64,000 nt of DNA from Capsaspora owczarzaki ATCC 30864 (lineage: Eukaryota > Opisthokonta > Filasterea), in contig NW_011887298.1 in NCBI RefSeq assembly GCF_000151315.2, positions 1,337,695 through 1,401,694 on the forward strand. The letters are read 5' to 3'. Position numbers and translations under genes: made by a program. Below the pieces are notes generated by a model. It made no database searches. It saw nothing but the letters and a program-made list of their open reading frames with translations, and had not been told where the DNA came from. Shown here in pieces: positions 1-12,809 of the stretch; positions within the stretch are counted from its first letter, which is position 1, and each line of letters begins with the position of its first letter.

Positions 1-3000
1 GTTGCGCTTGCACATTGTTGAGACCAAGAAGAGGGTTGTTGGCCAGCGCACTGGCGGCTTGCTGTTGCTGCTGCTGCTTTTGCTGCTGCTGCTGCTGTTG
101 CATTTTCGCCTTGAGAAGGGTGGCATTTTCAATGACTTGCAGCTCTGGGGCACTGAGTTGCTGACCAGAGCTTTGCTTTGCGACCAGCATGGCAGCGCTG
201 AGGATGGTGGATCGATCCAGAAGGTTCTTCTTCTCGAGGGTCAGCGACTCGCGTTCGGCCGTTAGAGCGGCGAGGGCGCGAGCCTGATCTTCCGGAGTCA
301 TGGACGCCTTCTTCTCGGCGAAGGCCTGTTGCTGCAGCTGAAGGTTTCGAAGACGGTTCTGGAACTCGTTCCGCGCCTGTTCCAGCATCTGGCTCGTTTG
401 CTGGATTTGGTTTCGGGAGAGAGTGCTGACACTCGAAGAAGCAGCAGCAACAGCAGCACCACCACCACCGCCATTCCCAAGAGTACCGAGCGCTGGCGAC
501 CCGACAAGGTTGGGAGTCGCCCCAAGGTTGCCGGCAAGCATGTTTGGAAGCATCGGGTTGTTCGAAGTGAGCATGGGGGACATGCCAACGTTGCCAAGAG
601 CATTGGAGGTTGCGTGCTGTGCCATCGCAGGGGCTGGCGAGGGCGTTCCACCCGTGGAAGTGTTGTTGCGAAGGAGCGTGCTGTTGGGGACGACCTGCAT
701 CGGCGTGGTCACCATAGAGTTGAGTTGCGGCGCAGCCGCGACAGAGGCGCTGGAAGGAGCCGAGCTCGGGTGAGAATCAGCGTGCTGCTGCGTTTCGACG
801 GGAATGATACCCGAGGCCTCCTGCACACTGCGTTGCTGCATGCGTTGGAAGAGCATGCGGCGTTGTGCAATCTTTTTGGCCTTCATACGCGTCTGCTGCT
901 GCTGACGCTGCAGGCGCTGCTTGATGCCAGCGCAGAACGGAACGACGCAAACATCGTCCTGGCAATGTTTGGCATGGTAGAAGCACAGCGCAACAAGCTG
1001 CTTGCAAATGTTGCACACGGGTGCCTTGACCTGGCAGACGCGAGTGTGTGCGACCACCTTCTTCATCTTGACACACGAGCCGTTCTTGCACTCCGTGTCG
1101 CTGCACTGGCACGCGTGAACGAGCGACTCGATGCACCGCTGGATGGCAAGGGCGCGGTTGGCAGTGTCACTGCCTCCGTCGCCGCCGCCCGAGGCGCCCA
1201 TGGCACCCACAGCAGCACCAGCGCCGCCGTCCCCGCTGGCGTCGAACGCGACTTGCTCCATCGGGTGTTCGTGCGGTTTGGCAGTCTGGCACTTTGGGCA
1301 CAGATCAAACTCGGGACACACTGTGCAGCGGTAGCGTGTGTCGGCGACACTGAGCGAGACTTGGCACGAGTCGCACGTAATGTGGTAGCCAGCAGAGTCG
1401 TCGGGATTGTGCAGATGGTACAGGAACATGAGGCTGGCATACTTGGCGCGCCGCAGAGTCGAGAACTCGTAGTGGTTTTCGCGTGCCAAGTCCAAAAAGG
1501 CCTCACGGCCTTCCATGAGGGCGCACGCCACCAGTGGGTCGGGATCCTTGATGTCGACCAGCGGGTCTGTCGGAGGACGCAGCGTGGCCACGAAAAAGCC
1601 GTCCTTGGCCTTCTCCATCATCTGGTAGAGCTTTTCGCACACGTCAGAGTTCTGGCGAGTCAGGGCGCGCACCTTGACGGCGCCCTTGGCCTTGCTGCCA
1701 GACTTTTTCAAAGCCGCCTTCTTGCTGCTGCCCTTCTTGCCCTTCTCTTCGCCAGCTTCCTCAGTGTCAGTCCGCTCCTTGGCAGCTTCCGTGAGCGAGT
1801 CTTCAATCACGCCGGGCCAGTAGTCTCCCTCGAAATAGGGCAGTTGGCGGACGGTCAGGATGTCGTCGGTCATGCACTGGGAGTAAATGTCGCAAAAGTC
1901 CAAAATGACCTTGTCGTCGCGCGCGCGTGTGAGCATCTGACGGTACCATTCTTGGAGACGCTTGGGCTTGGGCACCTTCTGGTCTTCGGGATGGCAGTAG
2001 AAAATGTAGTCGTCGCCAGGCGTGGGCGGGCAAGCCCAGATGTGCGCGTAGCGGTAGCCCAAGTTGCGGCAATACTCGAGGTAGCCAATCAAGATTTCGT
2101 GGTAGACAAACGTGCGGTGCGTCTGCGGCCGGAACCAAAAGACCGAGTCGAGGTAGGAAACGTAGACACGGCGGGCGTTGGGCTCGGGACAGTCGCTTCC
2201 GTACTCTTGGACGTGCATGCCAAAGAAGCACACTTCAACGCCGTCTTGCTTTTGGAAGGCAAACATGGCCTTGTGGCGGTACGGGAGGCCGGTGGGGCCG
2301 CCTTCCTCGACTGACTTTTTCTTCATCTGCTCCTTGAAATTCACCTGGTGGTCACGCACAAGAATGACGCGAATGGTCACTTCGCCGCAGTCGGGCACAG
2401 AGCGCAAGTGCGTAGAAATGCGCGCCTCGAGATGCGTGGACAGCTCGCACTTTGGCAGGTTTTTCGACGTAAACCGCATTTCCTTCTTGCCAGACTTTTT
2501 CTTGCAGAGCGGGCACAGGAATCGTGTGTCCGTGTGCTTGTTGTGCAGCGCACAAATGACATGCGCCCTGCGTCCACATTCATCGCAGTCGTTGAAGGGC
2601 TCGTCGTCCAGCTTGTTGTTGGTGGCCGTTGAAAACTGGGCCTTGGCCATCGACTCCTCGCCATCAATGCCGACAATTGGGTCGGGCGCCTCCTTGAAGC
2701 AGCGGGCGCAATAATGGATGCGATTCTCGTACGTATGGTACTGCGTATCGCGGGGAATGGTGGACACGCACTTGCCAAAGCAGTACAGGCTTGGCGGGGA
2801 GAACTGCAGCAGGCGGAGCGCGCAGCAATAGCCCAGCTTGCGCAAGGCAGGCTCCACCCTGTTCTCGAACAAATCCGACAGCTTGGTGGCCATCTTGTGC
2901 ACACGCGAATTCTTCTTGTTGTAGGTGAGGGCGTTGGTGAACACGAGGCGCATGTCGTCCACAAAGCCGAGCGGGTCGCGGTAAAAGTGCTTGTCGGTGG

Positions 3001-4490
3001 GGCGATCGAGACGCGTGCGGATGGTGCTAAAGTCCATCGGGCGCTTGATGACCGTGAGATAGTCCAAAATTCCCAGAGCCACAGGGTCGACGGGCACCAT
3101 GAACGGCCCGGCATTTTCATCGCGGCAAAGCTCTTCAAAGATGGGCAAAAACACTTCGCGCATGGTCTTGACATACATGGGGCCATTTTGCGTCACGCTG
3201 GTGATGGTCTTGTTGGCCGCCATGCAAGTCAACGTGGCGTAGATGGCGGGGTCAACCGGGGGCTGTGCCTGCACGGGTGCGGCGCTCAGCTTGACGACCA
3301 TGCCCTGGGGGCGAGCAAAGTTTTGGGCACCGTTGCCGAGCGCGTTGCCGCTTGGCAGGTTGCCGCCAGCTCCGACGACCGAAGCCAAATTGCCAATCGT
3401 GTTCAACGTGGTTGTAGCGGCCGCCTCGGCCTGCGCCGCAATTTCCGAGCCACCCGACATGTGGGCAGCGGTGGCAGCATGGCTGCGCAGCATACCTGCG
3501 GCCGTTTGTTGGTACGCCACAAGCTGCGAGAGTTGCTGTTGAATCGAGTTGTAGACGGTCATGAGGTCGTCCGGGACAGGATTGCCGTTGGCACGGTGCG
3601 AGTTGACCAGCTGATTGGCGAGCGTCTGCTGCTCGCGGAGTTGGCTGAATTGCAGTTGGTACTGGGCGAGCTGCTGCAGAATAGCAGCGACTTGCTGCTG
3701 CAAGGCATTCAGGGGCAATCCCGATCGCGCGCCAGCGACTGCACCCATGGCGGCTGCGGTGGCGACCGCGTTCGGACCAGCAGCACCCATCCCGCCAGCA
3801 GCGCCACCGGCACTCATATCGACTCCCATCGTGTTGAGCGAGACATGGGTGGGCTGCTTCTTCATCCGGTAAATCTTCTCAGCCAGCAGGTGGTAGTACT
3901 TGTCTTGCGTCGGGGCCATCTGGAAGACGCGGCTCTCCACCTTCTCGGCGACCTGCCGAATCCGATCTTGATTTTCGTCAGGCTTGCAGCACGATCGCAG
4001 CGCCTCAATGAGCTTCTGGACCAGTTTGAGTCGATGGTTGTTGTTGAACTTGATACGCCACTGCGGGTCGGGATTGGGATCTGCTGGGTTGTTGGCCCAG
4101 GGGGCGCCGCTTGCGCCAGAGCCAGATACGCTCGAGGAAGGCGGCGGAATGCTCGCTGGGCCACCAAGAGAGGACCCAGGGTTACCAAGGACACTTCCGG
4201 CACTGCTTAGATGAGAGCTGTCGCTGCTTGAGGCGCCACCAATCGGTGTCATGGATGGCAAAGATGTTGGCAGAGTGATGCCCAGCGCTGCCGCAATGGT
4301 GTTCATGGTGCGCTCAATGGTGTGGTTTTTCACCGCCTCCAGCACGTCAGCCGACTTTCGAATGCCGTGGTCGTTGAGCATTTGAGACGCTTGCGGGATT
4401 TGCATCAGCGTGTTGAGCTGGGCTCTTAGCAACTGAGCCTGTTCTGCTTGTAGTCCGACGGACGAGCGATCGCTAGTTTGCTGTTGCTGT

Positions 4491-4522
<32 letters not shown>

Positions 4523-5935
4523 TTGTTGTTGCTGGTGTTGCTGTTGCTGCTGGAGTTGTTGTTGCAATAGTTGCTGTGCTGCAGACGGGGATTGGATGTG
4601 CTCTGCCTTGGCCATGGCGGGCGGCACCTTGACACTCAACGAGTTGGTCATACGCAAACTGGCCACTTGGGCTGGAGTGAGGCTCGAGGCAGAAGGGAAG
4701 GCGAGTTGGCTGTTGCCAGAGGTCAGCGCGGAAGCGGGATTGTTGTTGCCTCCGTTCGGCAGCTGCAGCGGAGGTGGCGCCCGGCCCGCGGCATGCGCGC
4801 CAGAGCCAGTGTTAGACAGGTTGATCGAGCTCAATGGATGGGTGAGGCCAGGGCCGTTCGTGAGCAATGACGGAGCTCCGCCCGCGTGTGTTTCTGCCTT
4901 GACGGGTGGCATGCGGTTTTGGACAACGGGCTGCTTGAGAGGCTGACAGATGACGCAGTCGGGATTTTTGCAGGTGGAATAGTGGGCAATGATTTGACGC
5001 GACGAAGCGCAATGCGGTGTGGCGCAGTCGCGCCCATTCTTGCAGGTGCTCATGTGGCTGAGCACGTTCTTGATGACCGCGCAGTGTGGCAATTTGCACT
5101 TGTCTGTGGACTGGGTGCAGCGATACGAGTGGATTAGGAGGAGCAGTTGCTGTTGAATGCCCTTTTTTCGGTCTGTGACGGCAGAGCCGGATGCGTTTTG
5201 GGCCGAGGCCAACGTAGATGCCGAGGTGTTTGCTACGCCCGAAGACGCATCAGATCCAGCGGGTCCAAACGAGGAGAGCATGGAAGTGGAAAGATCGGTA
5301 CTAGAATCGGCCGCGAGCGGCTTAATGGATGGCGAGCTGACTGCGCCCACGAATGGAGAGGCAAGCGAGCTGCTTGCGCCCGCGCCGGCGTGCTGATCAA
5401 AGCTGTCCGCGTTGGCTGACGACATGACAGCACCCACATCGCCTTGGTTTGCCGCGGTCGTGGCTGCAGAGTCGAAAATCGATTCCGAGCTCGCGCCCCC
5501 ATTGCCATCGCTGGGCAAGAAATTGGAGAGCTCCGAGTGGCCTACTCCGTCTAGTGCTGCAAGTGCCCCCTGGGCCGTGTCTGGATCCTGGTTCATTGCC
5601 GTCTCGCCTCCAGTTCCCGTGTCGGTCTCGTCGTCCAAATCAGGCAGACCATCGTTGAGCGATCGTGCCAGGCTATTGACTTCTTCGGATGCGCCTGCAC
5701 GGGGATTTTGGACAAGGAAGAATGCACGCCACAGTGAGACAACGACTGAACTGAGGCCTCTCAGAGCAAAACATTTCGATTTGGTTGCAACTGTGGAGAC
5801 TGTACCATATTCGCCAGTCGGTGCAGATGCAAATGAGAAATCGTCCACGGGATCGACGCCATCTACAGAGTCATCCATGCGCATGCGCTTGCTGTTGGGC
5901 AGATCCTCGGGGTCGGGGGAGCGCGGTTCAGCCAT
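1..5935 (-). CDS. EP300: CBP/p300 histone acetyltransferase, 3' end beyond the window
   Basis: Transcriptional coactivator and lysine acetyltransferase of the nucleus, acting on histone tails. The frame is open from the ATG at 5935 to the left edge, about 1940-1978 residues, and lacks its C-terminus. Domains in order, with rough residues after removing one likely intron: TAZ1 zinc finger 222-300; glutamine tract; KIX 585-656, ending YYHLLAEKIYRMKK; bromodomain 885-985; RING/PHD-like cysteine cluster 1000-1110; HAT 1115-1400 with YHEILIGYLEY, HIWACPP and KPKRLQEWY; ZZ finger 1480-1515; TAZ2 1556-1640; second glutamine tract near the edge. This is the full animal-type architecture. A 111-base segment at 5695-5805 has GT-AG ends and is a multiple of three; its translation is hydrophobic, unlike the acidic serine-rich flanks, so it is probably an intron. 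The rest is a single exon. The family assignment is very secure. Confidence 0.96.
4468..4585 (-). repeat. CAG/CAA-type glutamine tract in CBP/p300
   Basis: Mixed CTG/TTG triplets on the plus strand encode a run of more than 20 glutamines, interrupted by one histidine, on the coding minus strand, between TAZ1 and KIX. A second, shorter tract lies at about 62-105. Both mix CAG and CAA codons, so they are not pure triplet arrays. Confidence 0.85.
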
Positions 5936-8361
5936 TTGTGTGTGTTGCTTCGCTGCAAATTTGCTCCAAAATCGCTCAGTCTACAGATCGGATCAAACCA
6001 GATCAAGATCAAACACAAACGAGCAACGCAAGTCAGTCAGGTTGCAACAACAACTCGGGCGGATGAACAAGTGTGCTCGTCGCTGGGAGTTGGTTGTTGG
6101 ATCCAAATTCAAAGTGGTACTTGAGTTTGTTTCGGTGCAGTGAGGATCGGTATAGGTCGTGAATTGAAAAGAGGAGAGTATACAAAGAGTTCACTAGAGC
6201 GTTTTCGAGTACGGCCACGTTTTTTTTTTTTTTTTTTTTTTCTGGTTCTTTGGCTTTGTATTGGAAAAAAAAAAAAGCAGCCAAAAAGAACTGGTTTTGT
6301 TTGCTGTGTCCAGCTGCGCCTCAGGATGAGCTGTGCTGACCCGGACAAGCAGCAACACCATCTACATGTGGCCATTCAGTTGCCGCTGGCGGTCCGGACG
6401 CGGGGAGGCGCACTCGGGACACACCAGCGACGGCCAAAAGCGGCGGTTCAAAAAAAAAAAAAAAAGAAGAATCAAAAAAACAAGAAAAAAAACCAGAAAA
6501 AAAAAAAACGCACAGCAAACGTTTTCGTCCAGCTTTTGTTTTTTTCTTCCGCGCCAATTTTTTTCTTCCGTTTTTTCTGCTGGAAGTACATTAGGTTTTT
6601 TGAAAAAAAGGAAAAGTCGAGAAAACAGGCGCAGCCAAACACGCTTCTTTCGCCGTCCCTGGCGCTTTTTATACAGAGAGCCCTGGAACCAGACCACCAC
6701 GAGTGTGTAGAGCAAATGTTTTTAAACGTACTGCACTAGGCCAGGAGAGTGGGGGTGAAGAGTGGACCGCGAACGGTGAAGGGGCGTTTGGGCAAGTTTA
6801 AAAAAAAAAGAAGTGAACAAAAAAAAAAGTTCCTTCACAATTTTTTTTTCTTGTTCTTTTGAAAAAAAAAAAAATTGAAGGATAGAGTTGAATTTGTTTT
6901 TGCTCGAAAATCGACCAGCGTTTTGTCGCTAAAACAGAAAAGCACGGCCAACTTGATCCTGAAAAAACCCCGAGAAAAAATTCAAGACACCCCTGGAAGT
7001 ATTCTCTGAGGCAAAGGGAGCAGCAAGCGGGCCGCCAAGTACCTGAAATCGCCGTTTGAAAAGAAGAGAGGTGGCGCTGGCGTTTCAGCCCTGTTTTCGC
7101 GCCAAAAAGTACAAAATTTCGAGTGAACTGGATTCTTAATGCGGAAACAGCAAACAAAACAAAAAGGGCGGGAAAGCAAAACTTTCGCTGGAGGTTGGTT
7201 GGGCATTGTGAAGGAGGCACTTTATTGGCAGATGTGACAGCTGGAGGGAGGTGTCGAGGGGGAGCAAAGTATCGACACAAAAAGTCACCGACACAACAAA
7301 AAATAACCAAAAAAAAAAAAAAAAAAAAGGCGGGAAAAACAAAAACAACCCTTTCCAGCTCGAGGCTGGTTGGTTGGTTCGGGAGGGGCGAGGACACTGT
7401 CAAAGAGTGTACATTGGTAGATGTGTTAACAGGAGGAAGATGTCGAGGCGCGCAACCTGCACGCACACACTCACACACACAGACAAACCAAAATCTAGCA
7501 CCAAACTGAGCTCCAGCAACAGAAACGACGCAACAAGCAGCACCTGCTCAACCGGTCGTTGCCATGAATAGGATCGAAAGGCAATCAATGGAGCCGACTC
7601 TTGTTGCATGGATTTACCTCTGGCACGGGTCACAGGGAAGAGAACAAGCGCAAAGACAATGCTCGACAACAAGCTGCGCTTAGTCTGTACGGACTGATAA
7701 TTCTGCAAAGCAGTGCACAAGCAAGGGCGCCTCCAAAGCATGTCCAGGTCTGCAATGGTGTGCTGGCAAGGACAGCAAACAACTTGTGCGAGAGGTACCG
7801 AGTATGGAGCGACAATAGCACGACCTAAAGCGCAGCTGAGACCGACTCTGGACAAAAACAAAAAGCAAAACATCCAGCAGCGAAAGCTGTGTTTCTACGA
7901 ATTTTCATGCCATCGGATGGAGCCGTCGGCAACATTCTAACTGGACAGGGTCAGTTCTGCAACACTCCGTGCATTTGTTTGACTTGTCAAGAAGAGCGCC
8001 TGAGCAACCCTTGCAACGGTAAGTTATTTTTCTTTTTCTTTTTGTTTTTTTCCTGTGTTCGCTTTTCTTTTACTTTTGCGGAAACAGCCTTCAGAACACT
8101 GCAAGTCACCTTCGATTGCCTCTGCTTCGGATCTGCAACAAGTAACTGCAAATGTCCACCGGGTCGGCAGCGATCTTGCTTGCTTGCTTGTGTGTTTGGA
8201 GTCTATCCCAAATCTACACACAACCCGTCCGCTCTCAGACCTAGACATGGTTGATAGCAGACAACGCCACAGTTGCCTTGCTCTTGTCGTTCTGTTGATG
8301 TCAACAGAAACCCAATCCAGTCCCGTCCAGCGCAGTCTACAACTGTCGCTTTTGTTGAGAA
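5936..8361. other. Divergent intergenic region between CBP/p300 and ISWI
   Basis: Holds both upstream regions. It is rich in poly(A) and poly(T) runs, around 6222-6241, 6451-6512, 6806-6875 and 7310-7328. Short open frames here match nothing I know and run through homopolymers. A donor-like GTAAGT at about 8021 followed by a pyrimidine-rich acceptor near 8087 could bound a 5' UTR intron of the ISWI gene. An imperfect 36-base direct repeat lies at 7224-7259 and 7413-7448. No RNA gene is recognisable. Confidence 0.5.
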
Positions 8362-8713
8362 ATGGAACAAGTCGGTCCCGACAGCGCAACCAACTCGGCG
8401 ATGGCGTCCTTCCGCGCATCGCCCGTCCCCGCTGGGCCTTCCAGCAGCGTCCCCCAACCTGTCATGGACTTTGAAGAGGTACACCATCCCTCAACACTGT
8501 CCATCCAGAAGGAAGAGATTGAAAGCGCCAAAAAAAAAAAAAAAAAGCGCGGGAAGACGCATGTTGCGTGCTACTGGGCACCAGAGCGAGTGCTCTGCGG
8601 TCCGTCCCAAAGCGCTCCTCTCTGTAGCATGCATGGTTGTGCTCCAGTTCTGTTTCACTCTCGCTGACGCGGATACGGGCGCTCTATTGACGCGGCATTC
8701 GAAGCAAGATCTC

Positions 8714-8752
<39 letters not shown>

Positions 8753-11700
8753 TCCTCCCTCGTTTGCTTGGCTTGTCTTGCATGCATTTTTTTTTTGCTG
8801 GCTTGCCCGAGGGGGCGGGAGGGGGGCGTTCTGGCGGTGTGCGACGGATGCAGAAAAAACGAGGATGCGGGTGTTGGGAGAGCGAGCGAGGGCATTGGGT
8901 CTGGTGCGATGAGCACTCGATCGATGCTGCGTTGTCCCCATTCGTTCATTCGTTGAAACTGACAAGTGTCCCGGATGATTTGTTGATCAATGAAAACAAC
9001 CCTTTCCACAGTCGGACGACTCGGAGGATGAAGGCGCGACTGCGACCGCGACGACGACCAAGCGTGGCAAGCAGGCTGCCAAGGACAGCGAAAACTCAGA
9101 GTTTGCCGCTCAGATTGTAAGTCCAACGGCCGAGGGGGTGTGCTGCTCTAGCTCGCGTTGGTTGCACGACGCTAACATTGCACTTTGTTTTTTTGTTGTT
9201 GTTTCCAGGCCAAAGACAAGGCGAATCGATTTCAGTTTCTGCTCAAGCAGACTGCCATTTTCGCCCACTTTCTTGCTGACGGCCGACTGGACCAGACTGC
9301 GATGAAGAGCAAGCTTGATGCCGCCTCAACCTCAGCCGACGCGCCCGCAGCAATGGATGTCTCGGAAGACGCCGCCCCTCCAAAGTACAGGCTTGCTTTT
9401 TGGCTTTTGGTCTCATCGCGTCTGCTTGTGTTTGACGGATCGCTCACTGCCCTTTGTTTTTTTTGGTCGCTGGTATCGTATCCTTCAGGTCTCCACAACG
9501 CCGCCGTCGCCGCAACCAAGAGGCCGAGGATGCTGAACTGGTCAAGGAAGAGCTGACTGGCAATGAAGGACCCTCCGCCTTCATGTTCACAGAGTCGCCT
9601 CCGTACATTGAAGGTGGCAAGATGCGAGACTACCAGATTCGCGGCTTGAACTGGATGATTCAGGCCTACGAGAACGGCATCAACGGCATTCTGGCAGATG
9701 AGATGGTAAGTACAAAACAAACAAAGAAAAAAAGAAAAAAAAAAAAGAGACAAAAAAGAAAAGAAAAGCTGCTCGTCGTCGTTGTTTCCAGCATCCCGTC
9801 AACTCTTCTTTCTCATCGCCATTGCGACTCTGTGCTGCCATGCTTTTTGTTGTTGTTGTTGTTGTTTTTGTTTCATTTGTAGGGTCTCGGAAAAACACTG
9901 CAATCCATCTCGATGCTCGGCTACATCAAAAACATCAAAAAGATCAAGTCGCACAATCTTCTCGTCGTGCCCAAGTCGACGCTGACCAATTGGATGAATG
10001 AGTTTCGTCGTTGGTGCCCTTCTCTGCGTGTCATCTGCTTCCACGGTCCGAAGGAGTGGCGTGCAGAGTTTGCCCAGACCACACTGGCCCCGGGAGACTG
10101 GGACGTCTGCGTGACGTCGTACGAAATCACCTACCGCGAGAAGGCAGCACTGCGCAAGTTCAACTTCCACTACTTGGTTTTGGACGAGGCCCACTCGATC
10201 AAGAACGAGGCGTCGCGCCTGGCAACGGTGCTGCGCGAGTTTAAGACGAAAAACCGCCTGCTCCTGACAGGCACACCGCTGCAAAACAACCTGCATGAAC
10301 TGTGGGCGTTGCTCAACTTTCTGCTTCCCGACATTTTCGCCTCGTCGGACGATTTCGACGCCTGGTTTTCGCTGACTTCGAGCACCGACCAGCTCGAGGT
10401 CGTGAGCCGCCTGCACGCCATTCTCAAGCCGTTCTTGCTGCGTCGTCTGAAGGCCGAGGTGGAGAAGAGTCTGCTGCCCAAGAAGGAGACGAAAATCTAC
10501 ATTGGACTCACGCCAAAGCAGCGCGAGGTCTACCAGGGCATTCTGCTCAAAGACCTCGATGTGGTCAACTCTGGCAATGCCAACAAGGTTCGCCTTTCCA
10601 ATATTTTGATGCAGCTGCGCAAGTGCTGCAACCATCCGTATCTGTTTGACGGCACCGAGCCGGGCCCGCCTTACACGACAGACAAGCACTTGCTGGACGC
10701 GTGCGGCAAGATGAGTGTTCTCGACAAGCTGCTCCCGAAGCTCCAGGCTCAAGGTTCGCGTGTGCTCATTTTCAGCCAAATGACCCGCATGCTCGACATT
10801 CTCGAAGACTACTGCATGTGGCGCGGTCACACCTACTGCCGTCTCGACGGTCAGACCGACCACGAGGATCGCGCTCGCATGATTGACGAGTACAATGCCC
10901 CCAACAGCTCCAAGTTCCTCTTTTTGCTGTCCACCCGTGCCGGTGGTCTTGGCATCAACCTCTACACGGCCGACACGGTCATTCTGTACGACAGTGACTG
11001 GAACCCCCAAATGGATCTCCAGGCACAGGATCGTGCCCACCGCATTGGTCAAAAGAAGCAGGTTCGCATCTTCCGCTTTGTCACCGAAAACACGGTGGAG
11101 GAGCGCATCATTGAGCGCGCCGAGATGAAGCTGCGACTGGATGCCATGGTCATCCAGCAGGGTCGCTTGGTCGAGCAGCAAAAGGCGCTCAACAAGGACG
11201 ACATGCTTTCCATGATTCGCTTTGGTGCCGACCGCGTGTTCAAGACGGAAGACGCCATGATTACCGATGACGACATTGACGCAATTCTCACCAAGGGCGA
11301 GGTGAAGACCGCCGAGTTTAACGAGAAGCTCAAGGAGCTCGGCGAAGATCGCCTCAAGTCCTTCTCGCTCGATGCTGATGAGCGCTCCTTGTACAACTTT
11401 GATGGTGAAGACTACCGCCGCAAGCGACAGGCCAACAGCATCAAGAACTGGATTGAGCCACCGAAGCGCGAGCGCAAGCAGACCTACTCGGTGGACGCCT
11501 ACTTCCGAGAGGCCCTTCGCGTCACGTCGAACGCGACCGAAAAGGACGCGGGTGCTGGTTCCTCGAAGGCCAAGCCGCCGCGCCCTGCCAAGACGCCCAA
11601 CATTTCCGACTTTCAGTTCTTCCCTTCGCGTCTCTTTGAGCTCTTGCAGCAGGAGATTTATGCCTACCGCAAGCAGCTCGGCTGGAAGCCAACGGCACCC

Positions 11701-12809
11701 ACGCCCGAGGAGATTGCGGCCAGCAGCGGCGTCGACCTGGTGGCCGAGCACGAGCAAGAGTGCGAAAAGATTGACCAGAGCGAGCCGCTGTCCGAGGAGG
11801 AGACTGTCGAGCGCGACCAGCTGCTCGAGCAAGGCTTTAGCAACTGGAACCGCGCCGACTTCCGCGCCTTTTTGCGTGGGTGCGAAAAGTACGGCCGCTG
11901 GGCGACTGCGCTGATTGCCTCCGAGGTTGAGAGCAAGTCCGTTGCTGAAGTGGACGAGTACGCCAAGGTGTTTTGGGACCGCTATCGCGAGGTCGCAGAC
12001 TCGGACAAGTACTTGGAACGTATTGAGCTGGGTGAGTCCAAGATTCGCCGTCGCGAGGAAATCCAGCAAATTCTCGGTGCCAAGATGCAGCTCTATCGCT
12101 CTCCTTTCCAGCAACTGCGCGTCGTCTACTCTACCTCTGGCCGTGGTCGCTGCTTTACGGAAGAGGAGGATCGATTTTTGGTAAAGTTGGAAGACGAAGA
12201 AGAAAGAAGAAGAAGAAGACGAAGAAGAAAGAGAGCAAGGGAGTTGGAAGATTGAAGTTTGGCTCCTGCTCACCTCTTTCCTTGTCTTTCTTCAGATCTG
12301 CATGCTGTACAAGGTTGGCTATGGCAACGAGACGGCGTACGATGACATTCGCCGTGCCATTCGTGCCGCCCCACAATTCCGATTCGATTGGTACTTGAAG
12401 TCTCGAACGGCTGTGGTACGTTTCGTGCTCAACACGCAGTTTTTGATGAGTTTTGGCGATTGTTCTGACTTTTTCTTTTCTTTTGGCTTGTTTTGCTCTG
12501 TCGCGAACAGGAACTTCAACGCCGATGCACGTCACTGATCCAATTGATCGAGAAGGAGATGCTCGACCAACAGCAAGAAAAGGAGGCCGCCGCTCCGTCC
12601 GACTCGAGCAAGCGCAAAAAGCCGTCTCGGGAAACGTCCAATAAGGTGCGTGGAGTGTTGTACTTTTCTGCCTGTCTGTCCGTTGGCTGTTGCGTGTGCA
12701 GTCTTGAAAGCTGATTTTGTTGTGCCGTTAAATGTCATAGAAACCGCGTCTTGAGGACGAGGATGTCGACGCGCCATCTCCTGTCCCGACCAAGTCTTCC
12801 CGCAAGTAG
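8362..12809 (+). CDS. SMARCA5: ISWI-family chromatin-remodelling ATPase (SNF2H-like)
   Basis: Nuclear DNA translocase that slides nucleosomes. Eight exons: 8362-8478, 9012-9116, 9209-9384, 9489-9705, 9883-12180, 12296-12415, 12511-12645, 12741-12809; joined they give 1078 residues, against about 1050 for animal SNF2H. Residues 172-300 hold the first SNF2 lobe, with DEMGLGKT split by intron 4 and DEAH near 306. The second lobe has the [11 protein letters not shown] motif. Then follow HAND ([12 protein letters not shown]), SANT ([20 protein letters not shown]) and SLIDE ([11 protein letters not shown], then [11 protein letters not shown] across intron 5), which separate ISWI from other SNF2 groups. 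The start in exon 1 is the first in-frame ATG of an acidic serine-rich leader; this exon is the least certain. Intron 1 is 533 bases and contains a 33-base T tract. Confidence 0.95.
8717..8749. repeat. Poly(T) tract of 33 bases in ISWI intron 1
   Basis: An uninterrupted run of 33 T, the longest homopolymer in the window. It lies about 260 bases before the intron acceptor, so it is too far away to be that acceptor's pyrimidine tract. Confidence 0.9.

Noticed and set aside
329-4210. Long plus-strand open frames (661 and 498 codons)
   Set aside because: They lie opposite the CBP/p300 coding sequence, which carries unmistakable KIX, bromodomain, HAT and zinc-finger motifs; the plus-strand translations show no domain.
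9799-12273. 824-codon minus-strand open frame
   Set aside because: Mirror of the ISWI main exon; the translation has no recognisable features.
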